Below are positions 33,771 through 45,000 of a DNA stretch of 64,000 nt, one piece after another (within the stretch, counting starts at the first letter, position 1; each line of letters starts with the position of its first letter). The stretch is taken from positions 51,754 through 115,753 of the forward strand of contig CASHSZ010000090.1 in NCBI GenBank assembly GCA_949358305.1. The letters run 5' to 3'. Source of the DNA: Strigamia acuminata. Taxonomy: Eukaryota > Arthropoda > Chilopoda > Geophilomorpha > Linotaeniidae. Position numbers and translations under genes: made by a program. The notes below the pieces were generated by a model. The model was not told the DNA's origin. It saw only the letters and a list, made by a program, of their open reading frames with translations, and made no database searches.

Positions 33771-35130
33771 AAGTTGGCCTGAGAAATTTTAAACTACTCA
33801 CTACACATTGAATGTGTTTGAAAATAAGCCTAAAACAAGAGCTAATAAAACACAACACATTTATTCAAAGGTTGGTTAATAACTGATGAAATTACAACGA
33901 TTAGATTGGTTCTTAGAGAACCGCACATGCGCAGTACCGAATATGGCACGCGCCAGGCCGATAGCGGCGAAATACAGATACACGAAAGATTCCGTTACCA
34001 TGGTAACGGAGGAAACAAGATCACGGCAAAGTTGGCATTTGCTTAAAAATGCACTAAAAATACATTGAATTACATTGAAATGACCACAAGAATGCGGTGA
34101 ACAAAAAAGCTAATCACAACAATAGCATAAAACACGTTAAACAATGAGATATTAGCAATAAACCGATCTCGAAAAGAAAGGATTGACGATAGCCAATCAC
34201 AGGCCAGGAAAATGACATAACGATCACATTTGAATTTCGATCGGTACAAAAGCACAAAATTATCAAAGAAAACATACTGAATAATAACGCAATGTAATAG
34301 TAAATGCAAATTATGTGATATAAAATACAAAAATAACGGTTACATTGTGTAATCGTCGCTTGGGACAAACATGGCGACCGGCGAACATAACAAAGGTGTT
34401 GGATCAAACATGGCGTCCGGCGAACATAACATCGGCGGCAAAACCACACGTAAAATGAATGTAAAAACACTAAATGTATATAATCAATAAAGTATCGATT
34501 AAATTATAAGAATAATTATCAATTCTCTTTACAAAACATCGGAATAAAACACACAGATTGAATAAATACGAATTTATCGGCCAAACGAACATTCCCGGCT
34601 GCGCTTTTATGGCAGACAGAAACGAACGTTCAAACCAATCAAACGGAACTTCCAAAGCAGTTTTGATGCATCAAGATAGAAAGAGCATGCTTGAATTAGT
34701 AGAAACGAATGCTTAATAAAATTCCAAGTGATTTGAAAAGTACTAAACAAAAGGTTAGAAGACGGAACTGTAACTTTACGGGAAACTGAAAAATGACGTC
34801 ACTAGCATCGCAATTGTATGCTAGGTAACGAAATTTGCACCAAAACTGTTCGGAATCAACACAAACTCTCATAAAACAAGTGAATAAGTCAATAAATGCA
34901 CGGAATAAGATATTTGAAATCAATACAAAGCATAAACATTACTAAATATTGAAAAGTATGAATAAAAATCAAGTCAAAACACTTTAATAAGCAATAAAAA
35001 ATCTGAAAAGTGAAAAAATACCAATTAGGCAAAGGAAATTAAAACACTTAAAGATTTTAATCAACTCAAAGTAAATGGTAAAAATATTGACAATAAAATA
35101 GCACAACAATTTCTACGCTGTCTTGCAACA
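33569..35130 (-). repeat. BEL/Pao 5' LTR (1562 bp)
   Basis: It starts TGTTGCAGG and ends CTTGCAACA on the plus strand. Length and all compared stretches are identical to the LTR at 25733-27294. As the 5' LTR it carries the promoter: CRE 34794-34801, YY1-like pair 34368-34415, X-box palindrome 33991-34010, NRF1-like site 33922-33933, AATAAA 33865-33860. Apparent identity of two 1562-bp LTRs points to very recent insertion, or to recent gene conversion. Confidence 0.95.
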
Positions 35131-35540
35131 CAACTGTGATGAGATCAAAAGTCTATTCTCCCAAATCATCGGTTGGATGTTTCTAAAACTTACATTGGAG
35201 CCTTCTACTAAGGTTTAAACACTATTTCTGAACATTCAGAGACATTGGACTTGTGGTGTTTGTGCTAAGTCAACTGCGATGTGAAATGAGCTCAAAATTT
35301 TTTTTTCAAAATTTATTGCTTGGGTGTTGCTAAAACTTATATTGAAGGCTTCTACTAAGGTTTAAACACTATTTCTGAACATTCAGAGACATTGGTCTTG
35401 TGGTGTTTGTGCTAAGTCAACTGCGATGTGAAATGAGCTCAAAATTTTTTTTTCAAAATTTAATGCTTGGGTGTTGCTAAAACTTATATTGAAGGCTTCT
35501 ACTAAGGTTTAAACACTATTTCTAAACATTCAGAGACAAT
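35131..35540 (+). repeat. Satellite array, segment 3
   Basis: Three monomers (A, B, B) between the BEL element and the second 547-bp element. The last B is a mosaic: its start resembles the TTAATGC type, while its end (CTAAACATTCAGAGACAAT) resembles another B type and carries AAT where ACATT is usual. Confidence 0.95.
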
Positions 35541-36087
35541 AGTGAGTTTGCGGTTGCCAATTGTTCCTTATAATTATGAGTTACAAGCTCATAATTATAA
35601 AATTGGACTTATAACATAACGTAACTCCTCAATTTTTACACTATTTTGTAAAATAAGGGAGCCAATCAGATCGCCTAACACTATTTGAAGCTCCTCCCAC
35701 TATTGCAAATGGCGCTGATGGTGCTAATAAAAATTCAAAATGGCTGCCTGACCTGTTTCAACAATCAGCCTCAATCACAATTTCTTTCTGCCATCGAAGG
35801 ATAGAAACAACTAAAATCATTCCAGGTCAGCAAATAAATGAACTGGAAGCCAATTTCATGTCTGAAAACTGTCAAATTAGTAAAACTACAGATTTTCATT
35901 TTCTTTTGCATATGGATTTGTTCTACCATTACATGCAAGAGATTTGTACTGTTCACATGGTATTTATAAGTATAATTTATAAAATATTTATTGTACCGCA
36001 AGTGCCTATTTCAAGAAGGAATTATAATTATAATTATGAGCTTGTAACTCATAATTATAAGGAACAATTGGCAACCGCAAACTCACT
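35541..36087. mobile_element. 547-bp non-autonomous TIR element (MITE-like), copy 2
   Basis: Same length, same 60-bp TIRs and same orientation as the copy at 20882-21428, and inserted at the same point of the satellite monomer. I count six base differences, all in the interior (for example GATCGCCTAAC against GATCGCTTAAC), so about 99% identity. The right flank is ATT and the left flank AAT, so the duplication is imperfect here. One interior hairpin (GCTTAA...TTAAGC in copy 1) is broken in this copy. No transposase. Confidence 0.9.
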
Positions 36088-39000
36088 ATTGGACTTGTGG
36101 TGTTTGTGCTAAGTCAACTGTGATGAGATCAAAAGTCTATTCTCCCAAATCATTGGTTGGATGTTTCTAAAACTTACATTGGAGCCTTCTACTAAGGTTT
36201 AAACACTATTTCTGAACATTCAGAGACATTGGTCTTGTGGTGTTTGTGCTAAGTCAACTGTGATGAGATCAAAAGTCTATTCTCCCAAATCATCGGTTGG
36301 ATGTTTCTAAAACTTACATTGGAGCCTTCTACTAAGGTTTAAACACTATTTCTGAACATTTAGAGACATTGGTCTTGTGGTGTTTGTGCTAAGTCAACTG
36401 CAATGTGAAATAAGCTCAAAATTTTTTTTTCAAAATTTATTGCTTGGGTGTTGCTAAAACTTATATTGAAGGCTTCTACTAAGGTTTAAACACTATTTCT
36501 GAACATTCAGAGACATTGGACTTGTGGTGTTTGTGCTAAGTCAACTGTGATGAGATCAAAAGTCTATTCTCCCAAATCATTGGTTGGATGTTTCTAAAAC
36601 TTACATTGGAGCCTTCTACTAAGGTTTAAACACTATTTCTGAACATTCAGAGACATTGGTCTTGTGGTGTTTGTGCTAAGTCAACTGTGATGAGATCAAA
36701 AGTCTATTCTCCCAAATCATCGGTTGGATGTTTCTAAAACTTACATTGGAGCCTTCTACTAAGGTTTAAACACTATTTCTGAACATTTAGAGACATTGGT
36801 CTTGTGGTGTTTGTGCTAAGTCAGCGATGTGAAATAAGCTCAAAATTTTTTTTTCAAAATTTATTGCTTGGGTGTTGCTAAAACTTACATTGAAGGCTTC
36901 TACTAAGGTTTAAACACTATTTCTAAACATTCAGAGACATTGGTCTTGTGGTGTTTGTGCTAAGTCAACTGTGATGAGATCAAAAGTCTATTCTCCCAAA
37001 TCATCGGTTGGATGTTTCTAAAACTTACATTGGAGCCTTCTACTAAGGTTTAAACACTATTTCTGAACATTTAGAGACATTGGTCTTGTGGTGTTTGTGC
37101 TAAGTCAACTGCGATGTGAAATAAGCTCAAAATTTTTTTTTCAAAATTTATTGCTTGAGTGTTGCTAAAACTTATATTGAAGGCTTCTACTAAGGTTTAA
37201 ACACTATTTCTGAACATTCAGAGACATTGGTCTTGTGGTATTTGTGCTAAGTCAACTGCGATGTGAAATGAGCTCAAAATTTTTTTTTCAAAATTTAATG
37301 CTTGGGTGTTGCTAAAACTTATATTGAAGGCTTCTACTAAGGTTTAAACACTATTTCTGAACATACAGAGACATTGGACTTGTGGTGTTTGTGCTAAGTA
37401 ACTGTGATGAGATCAAAAGTCTATTCTCCCAAATCATTGCTTGGATGTTGCTAAAACTTACATTGAAGGCTTCTACTAAGGTTTAAACACTATTTCTGAA
37501 CATTCAGAGACATTGGTCTTATGGTGTTTGTGCTAAGTCAACTGTGATGAGATCAAAAGTCTATTCTCCCAAATCATCGGTTGGATGTTTCTAAAACTTA
37601 CATTGGAGCCTTCTACTAAGGTTTAAACACTATTTCTGAACATTCAGAGACATTGGTCTTGTGGTGTTTGTGCTAAGTCAACTGTGATGAGATCAAAAGT
37701 CTATTCTCCCAAATCATCGGTTGAATGTTTCTAAAACTTACATTGGAGCCTTCTACTAAGGTTTAAACACTATTTCTGAACATTCAGAGACATTGGTCTT
37801 GTGGTGTTTGTGCTAAGTCAACTGTGATGAGATCAAAAGTCTATTCTCCCAAATCATCGGTTGGATGTTTCTAAAACTTACATTGGAGCCTTCTACTAAG
37901 GTTTAAACACTATTTCTGAACATTCAGAGACATTGGTCTTGTGGTGTTTGTGCTAAGTCAACTGCGATGTGAAATAAGCTCAAAATTTTTTTTTCAAAAT
38001 TTATTGCTTGGGTGTTGCTAAAACTTACATTGAAGGCTTCTACTAAGGTTTAAACACTATTTCTAAACATTCAGAGACATTGGTCTTGTGGTGTTTGTGC
38101 TAAGTCAACTGTGATGAGATCAAAAGTCTATTCTCCCAAATCATCGGTTGGATGTTTCTAAAACTTACATTGGAGCCTTCTACTAAGGTTTAAACACTAT
38201 TTCTGAACATTCAGAGACATTGGTCTTGTGGTGTTTGTGCTAAGTCAACTGCGATGTAAAATGAACTCAAAATTTTTTTTTCAAAATTTATTGTTTGGGT
38301 GTTTTTAAAACTTATATTGAAGGCTTCTACTAAGGTTTAAACACTATTTCTGAACATTCAGAGACATTGGACTTGTGATGTTTGTGCTAAGTCAACTGTG
38401 ATGAGATCAAAAGTCTATTCTCCCAAATCATCAGTTGGATGTTTCTAAAACTTACATTGGAGCCTTCTACTAAGGTTTAAACACTATTTCTGAACATTCA
38501 GAGACATTGGTCTTGTGGTGTTTGTGCTAAGTCAACTGTGATGAGATCAAAAGTCTATTCTCCCAAATCATTGGTTGGATGTTTCTAAAACTTACATTGG
38601 AGCCTTCTACTAAGGTTTAAACACTATTTCTGAACATTCACAGACATTGGTCTTGTGGTGTTTGTGCTAAGTCAACTGCAATGTGAAATAAGCTCAAAAT
38701 TTTTTTTTCAAAGTTTATTGCTTGGGTGTTGCTAAAACTTACATTGAAGGCTTCTACTAAGGTTTAAACACTATTTCTAAACATTCAGAGACATTGGTCT
38801 TGTGGTGTTTGTGCTAAGTCAACTGTGATGAGATCAAAAGTCTATTCTCCCAAATCATCGGTTGGATGTTTCTAAAACTTACATTGGAGCCTTCTACAAT
38901 ACTAAGGTTTAAACACTATTTCTGAACATTCAGAGACATTGGTCTTGTGGTGTTTGTGCTAAGTCAACTGTGATGAGATCAAAAGTCTATTCTCCCAAAT

Positions 39001-42000
39001 CATCGGTTGGATGTTTCTAAAACTTACATTGGAGCCTTCTACTAAGGTTTAAACACTATTTCTGAACATTCAGAGACATTGGTCTTGTGGTGTTTGTGCT
39101 AAGTCAACTGCGATGTGAAATAAGCTCAAAATTTTTTTTTCAAAATTTATTGCTTGGGTGTTGCTAAAACTTACATTGAAGGCTTCTACTAAGGTTTAAA
39201 CACTATTTCTGAACATTCAGAGACATTGGTCTTGTGGTGTTTGTGCTAAGTCAACTGCGATGTAAAATGAACTCAAAATTTTTTTTTCAAAATTTATTGT
39301 TTGGGTGTTTTTAAAACTTATATTGAAGGCTTCTACTAAGGTTTAAACACTATTTCTGAACATTCAGAGACATTGGACTTGTGATGTTTGTGCTAAGTCA
39401 ACTGTGATGAGATCAAAAGTCTATTCTCCCAAATCATCAGTTGGATGTTTCTAAAACTTACATTGGAGCCTTCTACTAAGGTTTAAACACTATTTCTGAA
39501 CATTCAGAGACATTGGTCTTGTGGTGTTTGTGCTAAGTCAACTGTGATGAGATCAAAAGTCTATTCTCCCAAATCATTGGTTGGATGTTTCTAAAACTTA
39601 CATTGGAGCCTTCTACTAAGGTTTAAACACTATTTCTGAACATTCACAGACATTGGTCTTGTGGTGTTTGTGCTAAGTCAACTGCAATGTGAAATAAGCT
39701 CAAAATTTTTTTTTCAAAGTTTATTGCTTGGGTGTTGCTAAAACTTATATTGAAGGCTTCTACTAAGGTTTAAACACTATTTCTGAACATTCAGAGACAT
39801 TGGACTTGTGATGTTTGTGCTAAGTCAACTGTGATGAGATCAAAAGTCTATTCTCCCAAATCATCAGTTGGATGTTTCTAAAACTTACATTGGAGCCTTC
39901 TACTAAGGTTTAAACACTATTTCTGAACATTCAGAGACATTGGTCTTGTGGTGTTTGTGCTAAGTCAACTGTGATGAGATCAAAAGTCTATTCTCCCAAA
40001 TCATTGGTTGGATGTTTCTAAAACTTACATTGGAGCCTTCTACTAAGGTTTAAACACTATTTCTGAACATTCACAGACATTGGTCTTGTGGTGTTTGTGC
40101 TAAGTCAACTGCAATGTGAAATAAGCTCAAAATTTTTTTTTCAAAGTTTATTGCTTGGGTGTTGCTAAAACTTACATTGAAGGCTTCTACTAAGGTTTAA
40201 ACACTATTTCTAAACATTCAGAGACATTGGTCTTGTGGTGTTTGTGCTAAGTCAACTGTGATGAGATCAAAAGTCTATTCTCCCAAATCATCGGTTGGAT
40301 GTTTCTAAAACTTACATTGGAGCCTTCTACTAAGGTTTAAACACTATTTCTGAACATTCAGAGACATTGGACTTGTGGTGTTTGTGCTAAGTCAACTGCG
40401 ATGTGAAATGAGCTCAAAATTTTTTTTTCAAAATTTATTGCTTGGGTGTTGCTAAAACTTATATTGAAGGCTTCTACTAAGGTTTAAACACTATTTCTGA
40501 ACATTCAGAGACATTGGTCTTGTGGTGTTTGTGCTAAGTCAACTGTGATGAGATCAAAAGTCTATTCTCCCAAATCATCGGTTGGATGTTTCTAAAACTT
40601 ACATTGGAGCCTTCTACTAAGGTTTAAACACTATTTCTGAACATTCAGAGACATTGGTCTTATGGTGTTTGTGCTAAGTCAACTGTGATGAGATCAAAAG
40701 TCTATTCTCCCAAATCATCGGTTGGATGTTTCTAAAACTTACATTGGAGCCTTCTACTAAGGTTTAAACACTATTTCTGAACATTCAGAGACATTGGTCT
40801 TGTGGTGTTTGTGCTAAGTCAACTGTGATGAGATCAAAAGTCTATTCTCCCAAATCATTGGTTGGATGTTTCTAAAACTTACATTGGAGCCTTCTACTAA
40901 GGTTTAAACACTATTTCTGAACATTCAGAGACATTGGTCTTGTGGTGTTTGTGCTAAGTCAACTGTGATGAGATCAAAAGTCTATTCTCCCAAATCATCG
41001 GTTAAATGTTTCTAAAACTTACATTGGAGCCTTCTACTAAGGTTTAAACACTATTTCTGAACATTCAGAGACATTGGTCTTGTGGTGTTTGTGCTAAGTC
41101 AACTGTGATGAGATCAAAAGTCTATTCTCCCAAATCATCGGTTGGATGTTTCTAAAACTTACATTGGAGCCTTCTACTAAGGTTTAAACACTATTTCTGA
41201 ACATTCAGAGACATTGGTCTTGTGGTGTTTGTGCTAAGTCAACTGTGATGAGATCAAAAGTCTATTCTCCCAAATCATTAGTTGGATGTTTCTAAAACTT
41301 ACATTGGAGCCTTCTACTAAGGTTTAAACACTATTTCTGAACATTCAGAGACATTGGTCTTGTGGTGTTTGTGCTAAGTCAACTGTGATGAGATCAAAAG
41401 TCTATTCTCCCAAATCATTGGTTGGATGTTTCTAAAACTTACATTGGAGCCTTCTACTAAGGTTTAAACACTATTTCTGAACATTCAGAGACATTGGTCT
41501 TGTGGTGTTTGTGCTAAGTCAACTGTGATGAGATCAAAAGTCTATTCTCCCAAATCATCGGTTAAATGTTTCTAAAACTTACATTGGAGCCTTCTACTAA
41601 GGTTTAAACACTATTTCTGAACATTCAGAGACATTGGTCTTGTGGTGTTTGTGCTAAGTCAACTGTGATGAGATCAAAAGTCTATTCTCCCAAATCATTG
41701 GTTGGATGTTTCTAAAACTTACATTGGAGCCTTCTACTAAGGTTTAAACACTATTTCTGAACATTCAGAGACATTGGTCTTGTGGTGTTTGTGCTAAGTC
41801 AACTGTGATGAGATCAAAAGTCTATTCTCCCAAATCATCGGTTAAATGTTTCTAAAACTTACATTGGAGCCTTCTACTAAGGTTTAAACACTATTTCTGA
41901 ACATTCAGAGACATTGGTCTTGTGGTGTTTGTGCTAAGTCAACTGTGATGAGATCAAAAGTCTATTCTCCCAAATCATCGGTTGGATGTTTCTAAAACTT

Positions 42001-45000
42001 ACATTGGAGCCTTCTACTAAGGTTTAAACACTATTTCTGAACATTTAGAGACATTGGTCTTGTGGTGTTTGTGCTAAGTCAACTGCGATGTGAAATAAGC
42101 TCAAAATTTTTTTTTCAAAATTTATTGCTTGGGTGTTGCTAAAACTTACATTGAAGGCTTCTACTAAGGTTTAAACACTATTTCTAAACATTCAGAGACA
42201 TTGGTCTTGTGGTGTTTGTGCTAAGTCAACTGTGATGAGATCAAAAGTCTATTCTCCCAAATCATCGGTTGGATGTTTCTAAAACTTACATTGGAGCCTT
42301 CTACTAAGGTTTAAACACTATTTCTGAACATTCAGAGACATTGGACTTGTGGTGTTTGTGCTAAGTCAACTGCGATGTGAAATGAGCTCAAAATTTTTTT
42401 TTCAAAATTTATTGCTTGGGTGTTGCTAAAACTTATATTGAAGGCTTCTACTAAGGTTTAAACACTATTTCTGAACATTCAGAGACATTGGTCTTGTGGT
42501 GTTTGTGCTAAGTCAACTGCGATGTAAAATGAGCTCAAAATTTTTTTTTCAAAATTTAATGCTTGGGTGTTGCTAAAACTTATATTGAAGGCTTCTACTA
42601 AGGTTTAAACACTATTTCTGAACATTCAGAGACATTGGACTTGTGGTGTTTGTGCTAAGTCAACTGTGATGAGATCAAAAGTCTATTCTCCCAAATCATT
42701 GGTTGGATGTTTCTAAAACTTACATTGGAGCCTTCTACTAAGGTTTAAACACTATTTCTGAACATTCAGAGACATTGGTCTTGTGGTGTTTGTGCTAAGT
42801 CAACTGCAATGTGAAATAAGCTCAAAATTTTTTTTTCAAAGTTTATTGCTTGGGTGTTGCTAAAACTTACATTGAAGGCTTCTACTAAGGTTTAAACACT
42901 ATTTCTAAACATTCAGAGACATTGGTCTTGTGGTGTTTGTGCTAAGTCAACTGTGATGAGATCAAAAGTCTATTCTCCCAAATCATCGGTTGGATGTTTC
43001 TAAAACTTACATTGGAGCCTTCTACTAAGGTTTAAACACTATTTCTGAACATTCAGAGACATTGGACTTGTGGTGTTTGTGCTAAGTCAACTGCGATGTG
43101 AAATGAGCTCAAAATTTTTTTTTCAAAATTTATTGCTTGGGTGTTGCTAAAACTTATATTGAAGGCTTCTACTAAGGTTTAAACACTATTTCTGAACATT
43201 CAGAGACATTGGTCTTGTGGTGTTTGTGCTAAGTCAACTGTGATGAGATCAAAAGTCTATTCTCCCAAATCATCGGTTGGATGTTTCTAAAACTTACATT
43301 GGAGCCTTCTACTAAGGTTTAAACACTATTTCTGAACATTCAGAGACATTGGTCTTATGGTGTTTGTGCTAAGTCAACTGTGATGAGATCAAAAGTCTAT
43401 TCTCCCAAATCATCGGTTGGATGTTTCTAAAACTTACATTGGAGCCTTCTACTAAGGTTTAAACACTATTTCTGAACATTCAGAGACATTGGTCTTGTGG
43501 TGTTTGTGCTAAGTCAACTGTGATGAGATCAAAAGTCTATTCTCCCAAATCATTGGTTGGATGTTTCTAAAACTTACATTGGAGCCTTCTACTAAGGTTT
43601 AAACACTATTTCTGAACATTCAGAGACATTGGTCTTGTGGTGTTTGTGCTAAGTCAACTGTGATGAGATCAAAAGTCTATTCTCCCAAATCATCGGTTGA
43701 ATGTTTCTAAAACTTACATTGGAGCCTTCTACTAAGGTTTAAACACTATTTCTGAACATTCAGAGACATTGGTCTTGTGGTGTTTGTGCTAAGTCAACTG
43801 TGATGAGATCAAAAGTCTATTCTCCCAAATCATCGGTTGGATGTTTCTAAAACTTACATTGGAGCCTTCTACTAAGGTTTAAACACTATTTCTGAACATT
43901 TAGAGACATTGGTCTTGTGGTGTTTGTGCTAAGTCAACTGCGATGTGAAATAAGCTCAAAATTTTTTTTTCAAAATTTATTGCTTGGGTGTTGCTAAAAC
44001 TTACATTGAAGGCTTCTACTAAGGTTTAAACACTATTTCTAAACATTCAGAGACATTGGTCTTGTGGTGTTTGTGCTAAGTCAACTGTGATGAGATCAAA
44101 AGTCTATTCTCCCAAATCATCGGTTGGATGTTTCTAAAACTTACATTGGAGCCTTCTACTAAGGTTTAAACACTATTTCTGAACATTCAGAGACATTGGA
44201 CTTGTGGTGTTTGTGCTAAGTCAACTGCGATGTGAAATGAGCTCAAAATTTTTTTTTCAAAATTTATTGCTTGGGTGTTGCTAAAACTTATATTGAAGGC
44301 TTCTACTAAGGTTTAAACACTATTTCTGAACATTCAGAGACATTGGTCTTGTGGTGTTTGTGCTAAGTCAACTGCGATGTGAAATGAGCTCAAAATTTTT
44401 TTTTCAAAATTTAATGCTTGGGTGTTGCTAAAACTTATATTGAAGGCTTCTACTAAGGTTTAAACACTATTTCTGAACATTCAGAGACATTGGACTTGTG
44501 GTGTTTGTGCTAAGTCAACTGTGATGAGATCAAAAGTCTATCCTCCCAAATCATTGGTTGGATGTTTCTAAAACTTACATTGGAGCTTTCTACTAAGGTT
44601 TAAACACTATTTCTGAACATTCAGAGACATTGGTCTTGTGGTGTTTGTGCTAAGTCAACTGTGATGAGATCAAAAGTCTATTCTCCCAAATCATCGGTTG
44701 GATGTTTCTAAAATTTACATTGGAGCCTTCTACTAAGGTTTAAACACTATTTCTGAACATTTAGAGACATTGGTCTTGTGGTGTTTGTGCTAAGTCAACT
44801 GCGATGTGAAATAAGCTCAAAATTTTTTTTTCAAAATTTATTGCTTGGGTGTTGCTAAAACTTACATTGAAGGCTTCTACTAAGGTTTAAACACTATTTC
44901 TAAACATTCAGAGACATTGGTCTTGTGGTGTTTGTGCTAAGTCAACTGTGATGAGATCAAAAGTCTATTCTCCCAAATCATCGGTTGGATGTTTCTAAAA

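Larger units (their letters stand above)
25733..35130 (-). mobile_element. Complete BEL/Pao LTR retrotransposon (9398 bp) inserted in the satellite
   Basis: Two apparently identical 1562-bp LTRs enclose a primer-binding site, leader and an intact 1746-residue polyprotein. The whole element is flanked by a CAAC duplication within an A-type satellite monomer. All parts needed for autonomous retrotransposition are seen except an obvious polypurine tract. No env-like ORF follows pol. Confidence 0.95.
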
